Source: Weissella minor (GTDB taxonomy: Bacteria; Bacillota; Bacilli; Lactobacillales; Lactobacillaceae). Taken from it: a stretch of 64,000 nucleotides of DNA. Positions 52,555 through 61,328 of the stretch are shown here, in pieces; the first letter of the stretch is position 1; each line of letters begins with the position of its first letter. The notes under the pieces are model-generated. The model had not been told where the DNA came from. It ran no database searches and was given only the letters and a program-made list of their open reading frames with translations. The DNA lies in assembly GCF_001437425.1 (NCBI RefSeq), contig NZ_JQCD01000024.1:154394-218393 (forward strand), given 5' to 3'. Both the position numbers and the translations under genes were made by a program.

Positions 52555-53118
52555 TTAAATACGTGTGAAATCAGGTAAGTCAGTGAAATAGCTGACAATA
52601 TCTGTAATATCGACATATTTGTCTGTATCTTTGTAGAGTAGAATTCGCCAATCGCTAATGTGATTTTCGTTGCGTTCATCAATAAATTGATTCAAGCTAC
52701 CATCATGATTGAGCAACAAGTAGCCCGCAAAATCCTCAAGGACGTCGGGAAGCTCGGTCGTTACGCGTTCAATGGCATGCGTATCAACATTAAATAGCGT
52801 AACAGCAAGCGAACCTAACTCAGGTCGCGTATTGTCAAAATACCATTTCATTGCTGTTAAGTCAGTTAAGGTGATGCCGATATTCATCAAATAATCGACA
52901 CTTAAGCGAAAATGAATGGGTTCAACTAAATCAGCTTGGCTTTGGTCAACATGAAATTGGTCTGAGTAAAATTCAGATAATTGTTGCCATTGAGCGATTG
53001 TGGGCATTTGGTCCCCACGCTCAAAAGCAACAAGCGTTTCAGGACTAATATTTAAAGCGCTGGCAACCGCTTGACCACTTAATTGGAAAAGTTGACGTAA
53101 TGTAAATAAATTATTCAT
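52555..53118 (-). CDS. XRE-family helix-turn-helix protein
   Basis: The 187-residue protein has an N-terminal HTH (about 4-50; SGQAVASALNISPETLVAFERG) and a C-terminal domain of about 130 residues I cannot name. The start on the minus strand is taken at 53118, six bases after GGAG; a codon four residues upstream lacks this spacing. It lies 17 bp after the LepA-like gene, so the two may be co-transcribed. Its target is unknown. Confidence 0.82.
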   Translation of the reverse strand: MNNLFTLRQLFQLSGQAVASALNISPETLVAFERGDQMPTIAQWQQLSEFYSDQFHVDQSQADLVEPIHFRLSVDYLMNIGITLTDLTAMKWYFDNTRPELGSLAVTLFNVDTHAIERVTTELPDVLEDFAGYLLLNHDGSLNQFIDERNENHISDWRILLYKDTDKYVDITDIVSYFTDLPDFTRI

Positions 53119-53135
53119 AGATATCTCCAAGCATA

Positions 53136-54914
53136 TTAATGACGATTCATATCAAGGATGGCATCAAAGACAGATTGTGGTAATTCAACTTGATTCTTTT
53201 GTCCTTGACGACGCATTTGTTGCTGCTTCTTTGAAGTTTTACTTGATGAAGCAGCTGCTTTACGTAATGGTGGGATATTTCCACGACTAATAACACGACC
53301 TTCGACAACAGCCTGTACGGGCATTTGTTGTAATTTACGAGGGACTAATTCAGTCAATTTTTGAACAATCTCTTGTGCAAATTGATCAACACGTAAACGG
53401 TGCATCACGAAAGTTAACGCATCAACTGCTGTATAGTCAATTTGAATGTCCAAACGCACTAAGTCGGATTCATCATAGTCATCACGCTCTGTTGAAAGGG
53501 TTGCAAATCCATGTGAAACTGACTTTAATTCATTGAAAAAGTCATAGGCAATTTCTGAAATTGGCATCTTGTAAGTGATTAATAACATATCACCAATGGT
53601 TTCCAAATCTTGCAAAACACCACGACGACCTTCTGCTAAGCGCATAATATCATTTAGTTGGTTGTCAGGGGCCGTGATTTTAGCCCGTACATAAGGCTCT
53701 TCTACCTTTGTTAATAGATTGTAGTCCGGGAATTGGGTTGGATTTTCAATATAAAGCGGCTTATCTTGGTTTTTAACACTGACACGATAAGTTGAATTTG
53801 GCATTGTTGTTAAGACATCTAAACCAAATTCGGCTTGTAAACGTTCACGAATAATTTGTAAATGGAAAATACCTAGGAAACCACCGCGGAATCCCATACC
53901 AAGCGCTTCAGATTGTTCAGGTTCATATTGGAAAGCAGCATCGTTTAGGGCTAATTTCTCAATTGCAATCTTTAATTCTTTATATTCGCCATCATGTGGA
54001 TAGATTCCAGCGTAGACCATCGGTTCAATCGTTTGATAACCAGGGAATGGCGTATCCGTTGGCGCTTTTTTACTGGTAACAGTATCACCAACTTGAATGG
54101 CATGTGCATCTTTAATTCCCGTCATGATATACCCAACATCACCGGCTGAAAGGGCAGGCGTTTCCGTTTCAAGTGGGGTGTAGAATCCGATTTCTTTGGG
54201 TTGCGCATTGACATTTTGAGCCATGAAATTCAAAGCCATGTCCTTGGTTAATGTTCCATCAAAAATACGGGCTTGGACTAAGACGCCTTGATAAGGGTCG
54301 AATTTTGTATCGAAAATAAGTCCCTTCAATGGAGCTTGTGGATCACCGCTTGGTGCTGGCAAACGGTCACGGATGGCTAGCAAAACATCATCAATCCCAA
54401 TACCGGTTTTGGCTGAAATTTTAAGTGTGTTTTCAGGGGTGAAACGATCGTCTAAGTCAATCAATTCCGCTTGTGTCTTCTCAACGTCTGCCATCTGATT
54501 ATCGATTTTATTGATAATTGGGATAACCGTTAATTGTGCCTCTTGCGCCAAACGATAGTTAGCAACGGTTTGGGCTTGGACACCTTTGGTAGCATCAACC
54601 AAGAGTAGCACGCCATCTGTGGCTGAAAGGCTTCGTGAAACTTCATAGTTAAAATCGACGTGTCCAGGTGTATCAATTAGATTGTATTCGAATTCTTGAC
54701 CTTCTGGATCGACATAGTAGTTACGAACCGTTCGAGACTTTACAGTTACCCCATGCATCTGTTCAACTGCCAAATCATCAAGTAATTGGTCACTTGATTC
54801 ACGATTACTAACGGTATTGGTTGTTTCCATGATCCGGTCGGCTAGCGTCGACTTACCATGGTCGATATGGGCAATAATTGCAAAATTACGAATAAATTGT
54901 TGTGCTTTTGGCAT
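53136..54914 (-). CDS. LepA/EF-4-like GTPase, divergent paralogue
   Basis: A 592-residue translational GTPase with AHIDHGKST (G1), DTPGHVDF (G3), NKID (G4) and SAKTG (G5) all intact, and the elongation-factor-type domains behind. It differs from canonical LepA in the switch I region (HGVTVKSRTV in place of RGITIKxxxV) and in the C-terminus. The conserved CYGGD-ISRKRKLL motif is missing and the tail reads LRKAAASSSKTSKKQQQMRR. It is likely a second LepA-type protein rather than the housekeeping copy. The start ATG (54912-54914) follows AGAAGG; upstream codons lack a site. Confidence 0.82.
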   Translation of the reverse strand: MPKAQQFIRNFAIIAHIDHGKSTLADRIMETTNTVSNRESSDQLLDDLAVEQMHGVTVKSRTVRNYYVDPEGQEFEYNLIDTPGHVDFNYEVSRSLSATDGVLLLVDATKGVQAQTVANYRLAQEAQLTVIPIINKIDNQMADVEKTQAELIDLDDRFTPENTLKISAKTGIGIDDVLLAIRDRLPAPSGDPQAPLKGLIFDTKFDPYQGVLVQARIFDGTLTKDMALNFMAQNVNAQPKEIGFYTPLETETPALSAGDVGYIMTGIKDAHAIQVGDTVTSKKAPTDTPFPGYQTIEPMVYAGIYPHDGEYKELKIAIEKLALNDAAFQYEPEQSEALGMGFRGGFLGIFHLQIIRERLQAEFGLDVLTTMPNSTYRVSVKNQDKPLYIENPTQFPDYNLLTKVEEPYVRAKITAPDNQLNDIMRLAEGRRGVLQDLETIGDMLLITYKMPISEIAYDFFNELKSVSHGFATLSTERDDYDESDLVRLDIQIDYTAVDALTFVMHRLRVDQFAQEIVQKLTELVPRKLQQMPVQAVVEGRVISRGNIPPLRKAAASSSKTSKKQQQMRRQGQKNQVELPQSVFDAILDMNRH

Positions 54915-55065
54915 TTGAACCTTCTTTTGATTTTTGTCTGAATGAGCTGTCATGTAATATATATGAAGAAATTTTACCATTAGTCTCAGGCAAAGGGGAA
55001 GCGATTCGTGTATAATTTAATGATAGTATTATAAAATGACCAATTAAAATAATGTGAGGTAAAAA

Positions 55066-55614
55066 ATGATTACTTTTGAACCAATTACAAATGAACAATA
55101 CTGGGAAAAAATATACCTAGAAGCTTTTCCTGAACGTGAGCGTAGCCCCTTTGCTGATTTAAAAGCATTGGCAGCCGAACGCGAACAATTACGTTTGAAT
55201 ACAATCGTTGCAGATGAACAAGCCATTGGTGTGATGGTATGGGTTGAATTGGGTCAAGATAAAGCATTTATCCTTTATTTTGCCATTGATCAAAGTTTAC
55301 GTGGTGGCGGATATGGGTCTAAAGTGATTGACGCCTTGAAAAATCGTTTTCAAAACGGCTTTATCTTGGAGGCTGAATTCCAAGAACCAGATGCAGATAA
55401 TTTAGAACAACGTGAACGTCGTTATGCTTTTTATGAAAAAAATGGTGTGGTAGATTCACAATTTGCTTCTCGGGCATTCGGTGGCATTTATCACTTGATG
55501 CGGACAACGACAAGCATTACGGTTGAAGACTATTTGGCAGCCGTACAAGTGTTGAGTGATTATCCGACTGCGGTTGCACCGAAAACGCAAGCGCTCGAAG
55601 CTTTGGGTCGTTAA
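55066..55614 (+). CDS. GNAT-family N-acetyltransferase
   Basis: The 182-residue acetyltransferase has the acetyl-CoA loop QSLRGGGYGSKVIDAL (about 77-92), preceded by a β4 strand FILYFAID. RRYAFYEKNGVVDSQ (about 124-138) is the family C-terminal block. Substrate unknown. It starts 151 bp from the divergent LepA-like gene, with a TATAAT near 55011 that may serve it. ATG 55066 follows GTGAGG. Confidence 0.85.
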   Translation: MITFEPITNEQYWEKIYLEAFPERERSPFADLKALAAEREQLRLNTIVADEQAIGVMVWVELGQDKAFILYFAIDQSLRGGGYGSKVIDALKNRFQNGFILEAEFQEPDADNLEQRERRYAFYEKNGVVDSQFASRAFGGIYHLMRTTTSITVEDYLAAVQVLSDYPTAVAPKTQALEALGR

Positions 55615-55684
55615 AAGTACATGCAAAGCAACGGCTTATTGTGGATAAATCAGTTTGATAGAATGAAATGGTAGGGAAGTAAGT

Positions 55685-56614
55685 ATGGCAAAGCTATCGA
55701 TCATCGTACCGGTATTTAATGAAGAAGAAACAGTACCTGTTTTTTACGATGCTTTAGAAGCAGTACATCAAAACCTTTTAGATTATGAGTTTGAATATTG
55801 GTTTATCGATGATGGCTCAAGTGATCATACGATGCAAGCCATTCAAAATTTAAGTAATCAAACAGGCGCGGTTCACTATGTTGAATTTTCACGTAATTTT
55901 GGTAAAGAAGCAGCTTTATATGCTGGTCTGCAACATGCAACTGGTGATTATATTGTTGTCATGGATGTTGATTTACAAGATCCGCCGGAACTATTACCAG
56001 AAATGTTAGCAGGCGTTGTATCCGGAGAATGGGATATGGTGGGAACACGCCGTACTAATCGTACTGGGGAACCACCGATTCGCACTTTTTTTGCAGATCA
56101 GTTTTACAAGGTGATTAATAAAATTTCCGATACACATTTGGTAAATGGGGCCCGCGACTATCGTGTGATGACCCGTCAAGTGGTGGATGCGATTTTAAGT
56201 ATGTCTGAGTATAATCGATTTTCCAAAGGAATTTTTTCATGGGTTGGCTTTAAGCAGAAATACATTGCCTATGAAAACGTTGAACGTGTTTCAGGGACGA
56301 CATCATGGTCATTATGGTCGCTCTTTAAATACTCGATTGAAGGTATTGTGGCCTTTTCACAAGCACCACTTACAGCAATTGCAGTTTTAGGTGTCTTTTC
56401 GTTTATTGCATCAATCATTGGTGCAATTGGAATTTTCGTTCGAGCAATTCTTGTACCAAGCTCAGCAATTGGTGGTTGGCCTTCCATGGTTGTCATTATC
56501 TTGTTTATGGGCGGATTACAGTTACTTAGTCTAGGTGTGGTTGGTCGCTATATTGCCGCAATCTATCTAGAGAGTAAAAAACGTCCAATCTATATTGAAC
56601 GTCAATCAAAGTAA
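55685..56614 (+). CDS. GT2 glycosyltransferase, GtrB/DPM1-like
   Basis: The 309-residue membrane glycosyltransferase has an N-terminal GT-A domain with VPVFNEEETV (about 8-17), IDDGSSDHT (about 40-48) and DVDLQDPP (about 97-104, the metal-binding DxD). Two C-terminal membrane helices follow (about 232-255 and 266-288) and the end is YLESKKRPIY. The family transfers sugars from nucleotide donors to undecaprenyl phosphate, feeding wall-polymer or teichoic-acid decoration. It stands alone between terminators; no acceptor or flippase gene is adjacent. Confidence 0.9.
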   Translation: MAKLSIIVPVFNEEETVPVFYDALEAVHQNLLDYEFEYWFIDDGSSDHTMQAIQNLSNQTGAVHYVEFSRNFGKEAALYAGLQHATGDYIVVMDVDLQDPPELLPEMLAGVVSGEWDMVGTRRTNRTGEPPIRTFFADQFYKVINKISDTHLVNGARDYRVMTRQVVDAILSMSEYNRFSKGIFSWVGFKQKYIAYENVERVSGTTSWSLWSLFKYSIEGIVAFSQAPLTAIAVLGVFSFIASIIGAIGIFVRAILVPSSAIGGWPSMVVIILFMGGLQLLSLGVVGRYIAAIYLESKKRPIYIERQSK

Positions 56615-56616
56615 AT

Positions 56617-56650
56617 AAAAAGACGGAAATCAGTCGATTTCCGTCTTTTC
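56617..56650. terminator. Bidirectional terminator between the glycosyltransferase gene and citI
   Basis: AAAAGACGGAAATC and GATTTCCGTCTTTT flank AGTC. Confidence 0.95.
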
Positions 56651-57595
56651 TTATTTTTCAGATAAAATACGGCGTGCAATTGATTCAGTTGTTACCAAAT
56701 CAGTTAGGAATTTACCACGCAATGCGCCTAATGTGGCGCGAGTCTTGAACTTACTTTTAACAATACCAAAGCGACGTGGTGTTGACATAATAGTTTCAAC
56801 ATCAAGACCAAAGACTTTATCATTATCAAGATTCAAGAAGTGACCATTGATATCAAATGGTCGCCCGTAGAGCATACCAGCAATATCATCAGGGTCAATA
56901 TCTTTTAAAATTTTATCGGTATTTTGCTGCCAAGTAGGGATACTGTTAAGCGAACTTAGCGTTCCTAAAGTTGTGAAAAGTAAATCCATGCGTTTTGCAG
57001 CTTGGAAGGCTGGTTGAACAGCAATTTCTTGTGCCATCAAATTACGAACGTCGTCATTTAGAATATATAACGGACCAGTCATTGTAATATATTCAGCTGA
57101 AAACTTAGCCGCTGCAAGCTCGACCATGCGCATTGATCCGGCTGCAGATTTGTACTTCATATTTTCACCAATAAATTGGGTGAAAGTGACGTCTTCCAAC
57201 ACGGAAGCAGGGAAGTAGTTAATAATATTAAAAATCGTACCACCCCAGGTTAGGCCAACCGTATTGCTTTGCGCAATCAAGGGCGCCAATTGGTGTGCTG
57301 AATAGTTTAGAACGTTCTCAACAGTTTCAGTCGGACTAATATTATCTTTTAAAATGTAGATATGCGGAATATCGAATGCTTTTTGAAATTCTTTTTCTAA
57401 TTCTAGGTTACGAGGATTAGGGGCTGCAATGTTAATAGAAACAATCCCTTCACGACGAGCATCATCTAAATATTTATTAACAAGATAACGACTTAAACTA
57501 TATTTTTCTGACAATTCTGCAAGTGATAGTTGTGAAAGGTAATAATCTTGCGAAAGATTCGCAAGCAATTCATGGTGGTTAATTTCGCTTGACAT
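56651..57595 (-). CDS. citI: SorC-family citrate regulator CitI
   Basis: A 314-residue regulator with an N-terminal helix-turn-helix (about 20-45; SLAELSEKYSLSRYLVNKYL) and a C-terminal sugar-binding-like domain (about 60-310) with GLTWGGTIFNII (about 112-123). Its divergent position beside citM, with 258 bp between, is that of CitI in Weissella, where the protein activates the cit operon in response to citrate; that role is inferred by homology. The minus-strand binding site AAGGAG precedes the start. Confidence 0.9.
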   Translation of the reverse strand: MSSEINHHELLANLSQDYYLSQLSLAELSEKYSLSRYLVNKYLDDARREGIVSINIAAPNPRNLELEKEFQKAFDIPHIYILKDNISPTETVENVLNYSAHQLAPLIAQSNTVGLTWGGTIFNIINYFPASVLEDVTFTQFIGENMKYKSAAGSMRMVELAAAKFSAEYITMTGPLYILNDDVRNLMAQEIAVQPAFQAAKRMDLLFTTLGTLSSLNSIPTWQQNTDKILKDIDPDDIAGMLYGRPFDINGHFLNLDNDKVFGLDVETIMSTPRRFGIVKSKFKTRATLGALRGKFLTDLVTTESIARRILSEK

Positions 57596-57716
57596 AAGCA
57601 GGCTCCTTTATTTATAAGTGTCTTAAGCGTAACACAATTTTTAAAAAGTAGATGGATAGTTTTTAAAAATTAAAAAATAAATCCGGTTTACATACACAAA
57701 TGTTATTTAAAAAATT

Positions 57717-57730
57717 TAAAAACGTTCACA
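57717..57730. promoter_or_regulatory. cre-like site in the citI-citM intergenic region
   Basis: TAAAAACGTTCACA differs from the CcpA consensus TGWAANCGNTNWCA at one position. It lies about 30 bp upstream of the citM -35 box. Confidence 0.4.
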
Positions 57731-57758
57731 TTGTTTTTGAAAAATTTCCAAATTATTC

Positions 57759-57787
57759 TTTACATTTTTAAAAAATAGACTTAGAAT
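57759..57787 (+). promoter_or_regulatory. Promoter of citMCDEF
   Basis: TTTACA (57759-57764) and TAGAAT (57782-57787) are 17 bp apart. The flanking region holds four TTTTTAAAAA-like symmetrical AT tracts (near 57640, 57662, 57712 and 57768) that could be CitI sites. Confidence 0.6.
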
Positions 57788-57853
57788 TAAAGATGTTAAG
57801 AAAGTTATTAAGCAGAGATAACTTTGAATGAATTAGTGAGAGGTGTAACAAAC

Positions 57854-59002
57854 ATGGTAGACATGGATAAGGTGTTAGCTCTTCATGAAAAGCACACAGG
57901 TGTACTTGATATTAAGGGTGACTTTGATGTTAAGACACGTAGTGATTTAAGTGAGGCTTATACACCGGGAGTTGCCGGATTAGCTAAGTTGATTGAGTCA
58001 GATCCTTCAGCTAAAGCTAAGTACACAATGAGCGGTAAGCTAGTTGGAATTATTAGTGATGGAACAGCAGTATTAGGATTGGGAAATGTTGGTGAAGATG
58101 CAAGTTTACCAATTATTGAAGGAAAAGCACTTCTATATAAGGAATTTGCCGACGTTAATGCTGTGCCATTAGCAATCGCACAAAAGCCTGTGGATGAAGT
58201 GGTCGAAACCATTAAAAACTTGTCATCTTCATTTGCAGGTATTCACTTAGAAGATATTGCAGCACCACGCTGTTTTGAAATTGAAGATAAATTGAAAGAA
58301 GAACTTGATATTCCGGTTTATCATGATGATCAAGAAGGAACAGCAATCGTTGTTTTGGCAGGGTTAATTAACGCTGCTAAAGTCGTCAATAAACCTTTGT
58401 CAGAATTGAAGGTTGTCTTGAATGGTGTTGGTGCATCAGGTTATGCAACAGGTAAGTTGTTAGCTGAAGCAGGGATTAAGCACATTACATTGGTTGATAT
58501 TCATGGCGTTGTGCGTTCTGACGATGATTCATACAATCATTATCAGCGTCAATTGGCAACTTTAGTTGAACAAAGTGATGGACAAACACTCGATGACGTG
58601 ATTGATAATCAAGATGTATTCATTGGCCTTTCAGATGCCAATGTTTTGTCACAAGCTCAAGTTGAGCGTATGGCCGAAAATCCAATTGTATTTGCATTAG
58701 CAAATCCAATTCCTGAAATTGATCCTGATGCAGCTCACGCTGGTGGTGCTAAAGTTGTTGCAACTGGGTCATCACAATGGCCTAACCAAGTTAACAATAT
58801 TTTGGCCTTTCCAGGGTTGTTTAAAGGTTTGTTAAGTACGACAATTAAGAGTGTAGATGCACAATTGCAAGCAGTCATTGCTCACGCGCTCGCAGAAATG
58901 ATTGAAACTCCGGACGAAACACATGTTGTTCCCGGTGTTTTCGATGATGGCGTAGTAGATGCTGTTTCAAAATCAATTGAAGCATTCGCTGAAAAGGATT
59001 AA
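57854..59002 (+). CDS. citM: Oxaloacetate decarboxylase CitM (malic-enzyme type)
   Basis: The 382-residue soluble protein of the malic enzyme family has YTPGVAGLAK (about 37), the GDGTAVLGLGN-like ISDGTAVLGLGNVGE block (about 66-80), the metal-binding EDIAAPRCF (about 136), the NAD-domain motif GVGASGYA (about 193) and ANPIPEI (about 289). In citrate clusters this protein decarboxylates oxaloacetate to pyruvate with Mn. I chose ATG 57854, eight bases after AGGTG; an in-frame ATG at 57824 adds 10 residues. It is the first gene of the divergent operon. Confidence 0.9.
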   Translation: MVDMDKVLALHEKHTGVLDIKGDFDVKTRSDLSEAYTPGVAGLAKLIESDPSAKAKYTMSGKLVGIISDGTAVLGLGNVGEDASLPIIEGKALLYKEFADVNAVPLAIAQKPVDEVVETIKNLSSSFAGIHLEDIAAPRCFEIEDKLKEELDIPVYHDDQEGTAIVVLAGLINAAKVVNKPLSELKVVLNGVGASGYATGKLLAEAGIKHITLVDIHGVVRSDDDSYNHYQRQLATLVEQSDGQTLDDVIDNQDVFIGLSDANVLSQAQVERMAENPIVFALANPIPEIDPDAAHAGGAKVVATGSSQWPNQVNNILAFPGLFKGLLSTTIKSVDAQLQAVIAHALAEMIETPDETHVVPGVFDDGVVDAVSKSIEAFAEKD

Positions 59003-59033
59003 TTTATATTTCATATATTAGGAGACTGATGTC

Positions 59034-60086
59034 ATGAGCGAACAAATTCAAGATATCCATCTTAGAAATCGGATGCAACGAAAGCAATGGCAAGATTTCT
59101 TGGTTGATCGAGGAATCGAAGTATTTGCTGATCAAGAGATTGATGTGATTGATGACACAATTGGTCTATTTGATGAAAATGGACAATTAGTTGGAACGGG
59201 ATCTATTGCTGGGGATGTCATTAAATATATTGCCGTTTGCAATCAAGGTGCTGAAGCTGGATCACGATTTAATACGGTGGTTTCAGAATTGGTTAGTCGA
59301 TTGGCACAACAGGGTGTGTTTCATATCATGGTTTTCACAAAACCACAATATACGACAAGTTTTGAACATGTTGGCTTTACGAAATTAGCTGATTCTGATC
59401 AAGGGGTTTTGCTGGAAAAAGGTGATCCAAATATTCAAAAGTATTTGGCGGCCATTCCTAAGAAGGATCCCGATGAAAAAATTGCTGGGATTGTGATGAA
59501 TGCAAACCCATTTACTTTAGGACACCGTTACTTAGTTGAAACGGCGGCCAAGGAAAATGACTGGGTTTACGTGTTTGTCGTTAATCAAGATGCCTCATTA
59601 TTTAAAACTGAGGAACGTGTCGCTTTAGTTCAAGCTGGGACTAAAGATTTAGAAAATGTCATCGTTGTGAATGGTGGTAGTTACATGGTTAGCTATGCAA
59701 CTTTTCCGGCTTATTTCATTTCAAGTCCCGACGCAGTAGTAGATTATCAAACAACATTAGATGCGCGCTTATTTAAGTATTGGATTGCCGAGGATTTGCA
59801 CATACAAACCCGTTATCTAGGTAGTGAACCTTATTCGCATACGACTGATTTGTACAACCAAGCTTTGCAGCGGGAATTACCGCCAGAAGTCGCTGTTAAA
59901 ATTATTCCTCGTAAAGAATTAGGTTCAGGAGATGCTATTTCAGCAACATCGGTTCGTCAAGCTTTGTCTGATGGTGACATCAACAAAATTGAAAATCGCG
60001 TACCGATAACAACGTATCAATTTATTGTTTCACACCAGGAAGAGTTGGAAGCACGTATTCAGAAAGGAAACGAAAATGGAGATTAA
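59034..60086 (+). CDS. citC: Citrate lyase ligase
   Basis: A 350-residue enzyme that acetylates the prosthetic group of citrate lyase with acetate and ATP, switching it on. The N-terminal GNAT-like part is followed by the nucleotidyltransferase-fold core with IVMNANPFTLGHRYLVE (about 150-166) and the (S/T)xR-type motif SATSVRQAL (about 303-311). ATG 59034 follows TAGGAG. The order citM-citC-citD-citE-citF is the lactic acid bacterial arrangement. It overlaps citD by 11 bp. Confidence 0.95.
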   Translation: MSEQIQDIHLRNRMQRKQWQDFLVDRGIEVFADQEIDVIDDTIGLFDENGQLVGTGSIAGDVIKYIAVCNQGAEAGSRFNTVVSELVSRLAQQGVFHIMVFTKPQYTTSFEHVGFTKLADSDQGVLLEKGDPNIQKYLAAIPKKDPDEKIAGIVMNANPFTLGHRYLVETAAKENDWVYVFVVNQDASLFKTEERVALVQAGTKDLENVIVVNGGSYMVSYATFPAYFISSPDAVVDYQTTLDARLFKYWIAEDLHIQTRYLGSEPYSHTTDLYNQALQRELPPEVAVKIIPRKELGSGDAISATSVRQALSDGDINKIENRVPITTYQFIVSHQEELEARIQKGNENGD

Positions 60087-60369
60087 GAAGACGGCCTTGG
60101 CCGGAACATTGGAATCATCTGATGTACAAGTGATGCTTAGTCAAGGAACTAATGGGATTCAATTTGATTTGGACTCAGATGTTGCAAAGCAATATGGAAC
60201 TGCCATTAAGGCAACTGTTACTTCAGTTTTGAACGCATATGGAATTGACAATGCGGATGTCAAGATTGTTGATAAAGGGGCTTTGGATATGGTCATTAAA
60301 GCACGTACAATTGCTGCTGTGCAACGTGCCTTAGACATTGTTGACGAACCAAATTGGGAGGTACTATAA
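60076..60369 (+). CDS. citD: Citrate lyase acyl carrier protein (gamma chain)
   Basis: The 97-residue acyl carrier protein of citrate lyase carries a phosphoribosyl-dephospho-CoA group on a Ser. Here Ser14 sits in GTLESSDV, the usual attachment position. AALDIV-like ending VQRALDIVDEPNWEVL is typical. The start is ATG 60076, inside citC, after AGGAAACG; an upstream ATG at 60025 has no site and is in the wrong context. The gene is 2 bp from citE. Confidence 0.94.
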   Translation: MEIKKTALAGTLESSDVQVMLSQGTNGIQFDLDSDVAKQYGTAIKATVTSVLNAYGIDNADVKIVDKGALDMVIKARTIAAVQRALDIVDEPNWEVL

Positions 60370-60371
60370 AC

Positions 60372-61328
60372 ATGGCTAATGAAGAACGCTTACGCCGTAC
60401 AATGATGTTTGTACCTGGAAATAACCCAGCGATGGTGAAGGATGCTGGAATTTTCGGTGCAGACTCAATTATGTTTGATTTGGAAGATGCTGTTTCACTT
60501 CCTGAAAAGGATGCTGCACGTTATCTTGTCTATGAAGCATTGCAAACAGTCGACTACGGAGATGCAGAATTAGTTGTTCGTATTAATGGATTGGACACAC
60601 CTTTCTATAAGAATGATATTCGCGCCATGGTTAAAGCTGGAATCGATGTTATCCGTTTACCTAAGGTTGAAACTGCTGATATGATGACTGAATTGGTTGG
60701 ATTAGTAGAAGAAGCTGAAGCAGAATTTGGTCGTGAAAAGGGTTCAACCCGTGTTATGGCCGCTATTGAATCTGCTATGGGTGTTGTTAATGCTTATGCG
60801 ATTGCTTCATCAACTGATCGTATGATGGGAATCGCCTTATCAGCTGAAGATTACACAACTGATATGAAGACACACCGTTACCCAGATGGTGCTGAACTAG
60901 AATACGCACGTAATGCAATTTTGCATGCTGCCCGTGCTGCTGGCGTTTCAGCATTCGATACTGTGTTCACCAACATGGATGATCCTGAAGGATTCTATCG
61001 TGAAACTCAGTACATTCACCAACTTGGATTCGATGGAAAGTCATTGGTTAACCCACGTCAAATCGAAATGGTTAACGCTGTCTTTGAACCAACTGAAAAA
61101 GAAGTTTTGAATGCACAAAACGTGATTGCTGCCATTGAAGAAGCTCGTGCTAAGGGATCTGGTGTTATCTCAATGAATGGACAAATGGTTGACCGTCCAG
61201 TTGTTTTGCGTGCAGAACGTGTTATGCGCTTAGCTAAGGCATCACACTTGCTTGATGCTGCTGGAGATTACATCTCAAATGTTAAAGCTGCGAACTCACA
61301 AGAAGGGGGAAAGCAAAGTGAAAAATAG
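60372..61328 (+). CDS. citE: Citrate lyase beta chain
   Basis: The 318-residue citryl-thioester lyase (CitE) cleaves citryl-S-ACP to oxaloacetate and acetyl-[18 protein letters not shown] (about 8-21), FDLEDAVS (about 37-44), VVRINGLDT (about 70), IRLPKVET (about 95) and IESAMGV (about 137) are the CitE/HpcH-family blocks, with Arg and Glu for metal and substrate binding. ATG 60372 follows GGGAGG. It overlaps the citF start by 11 bp. Confidence 0.96.
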   Translation: MANEERLRRTMMFVPGNNPAMVKDAGIFGADSIMFDLEDAVSLPEKDAARYLVYEALQTVDYGDAELVVRINGLDTPFYKNDIRAMVKAGIDVIRLPKVETADMMTELVGLVEEAEAEFGREKGSTRVMAAIESAMGVVNAYAIASSTDRMMGIALSAEDYTTDMKTHRYPDGAELEYARNAILHAARAAGVSAFDTVFTNMDDPEGFYRETQYIHQLGFDGKSLVNPRQIEMVNAVFEPTEKEVLNAQNVIAAIEEARAKGSGVISMNGQMVDRPVVLRAERVMRLAKASHLLDAAGDYISNVKAANSQEGGKQSEK

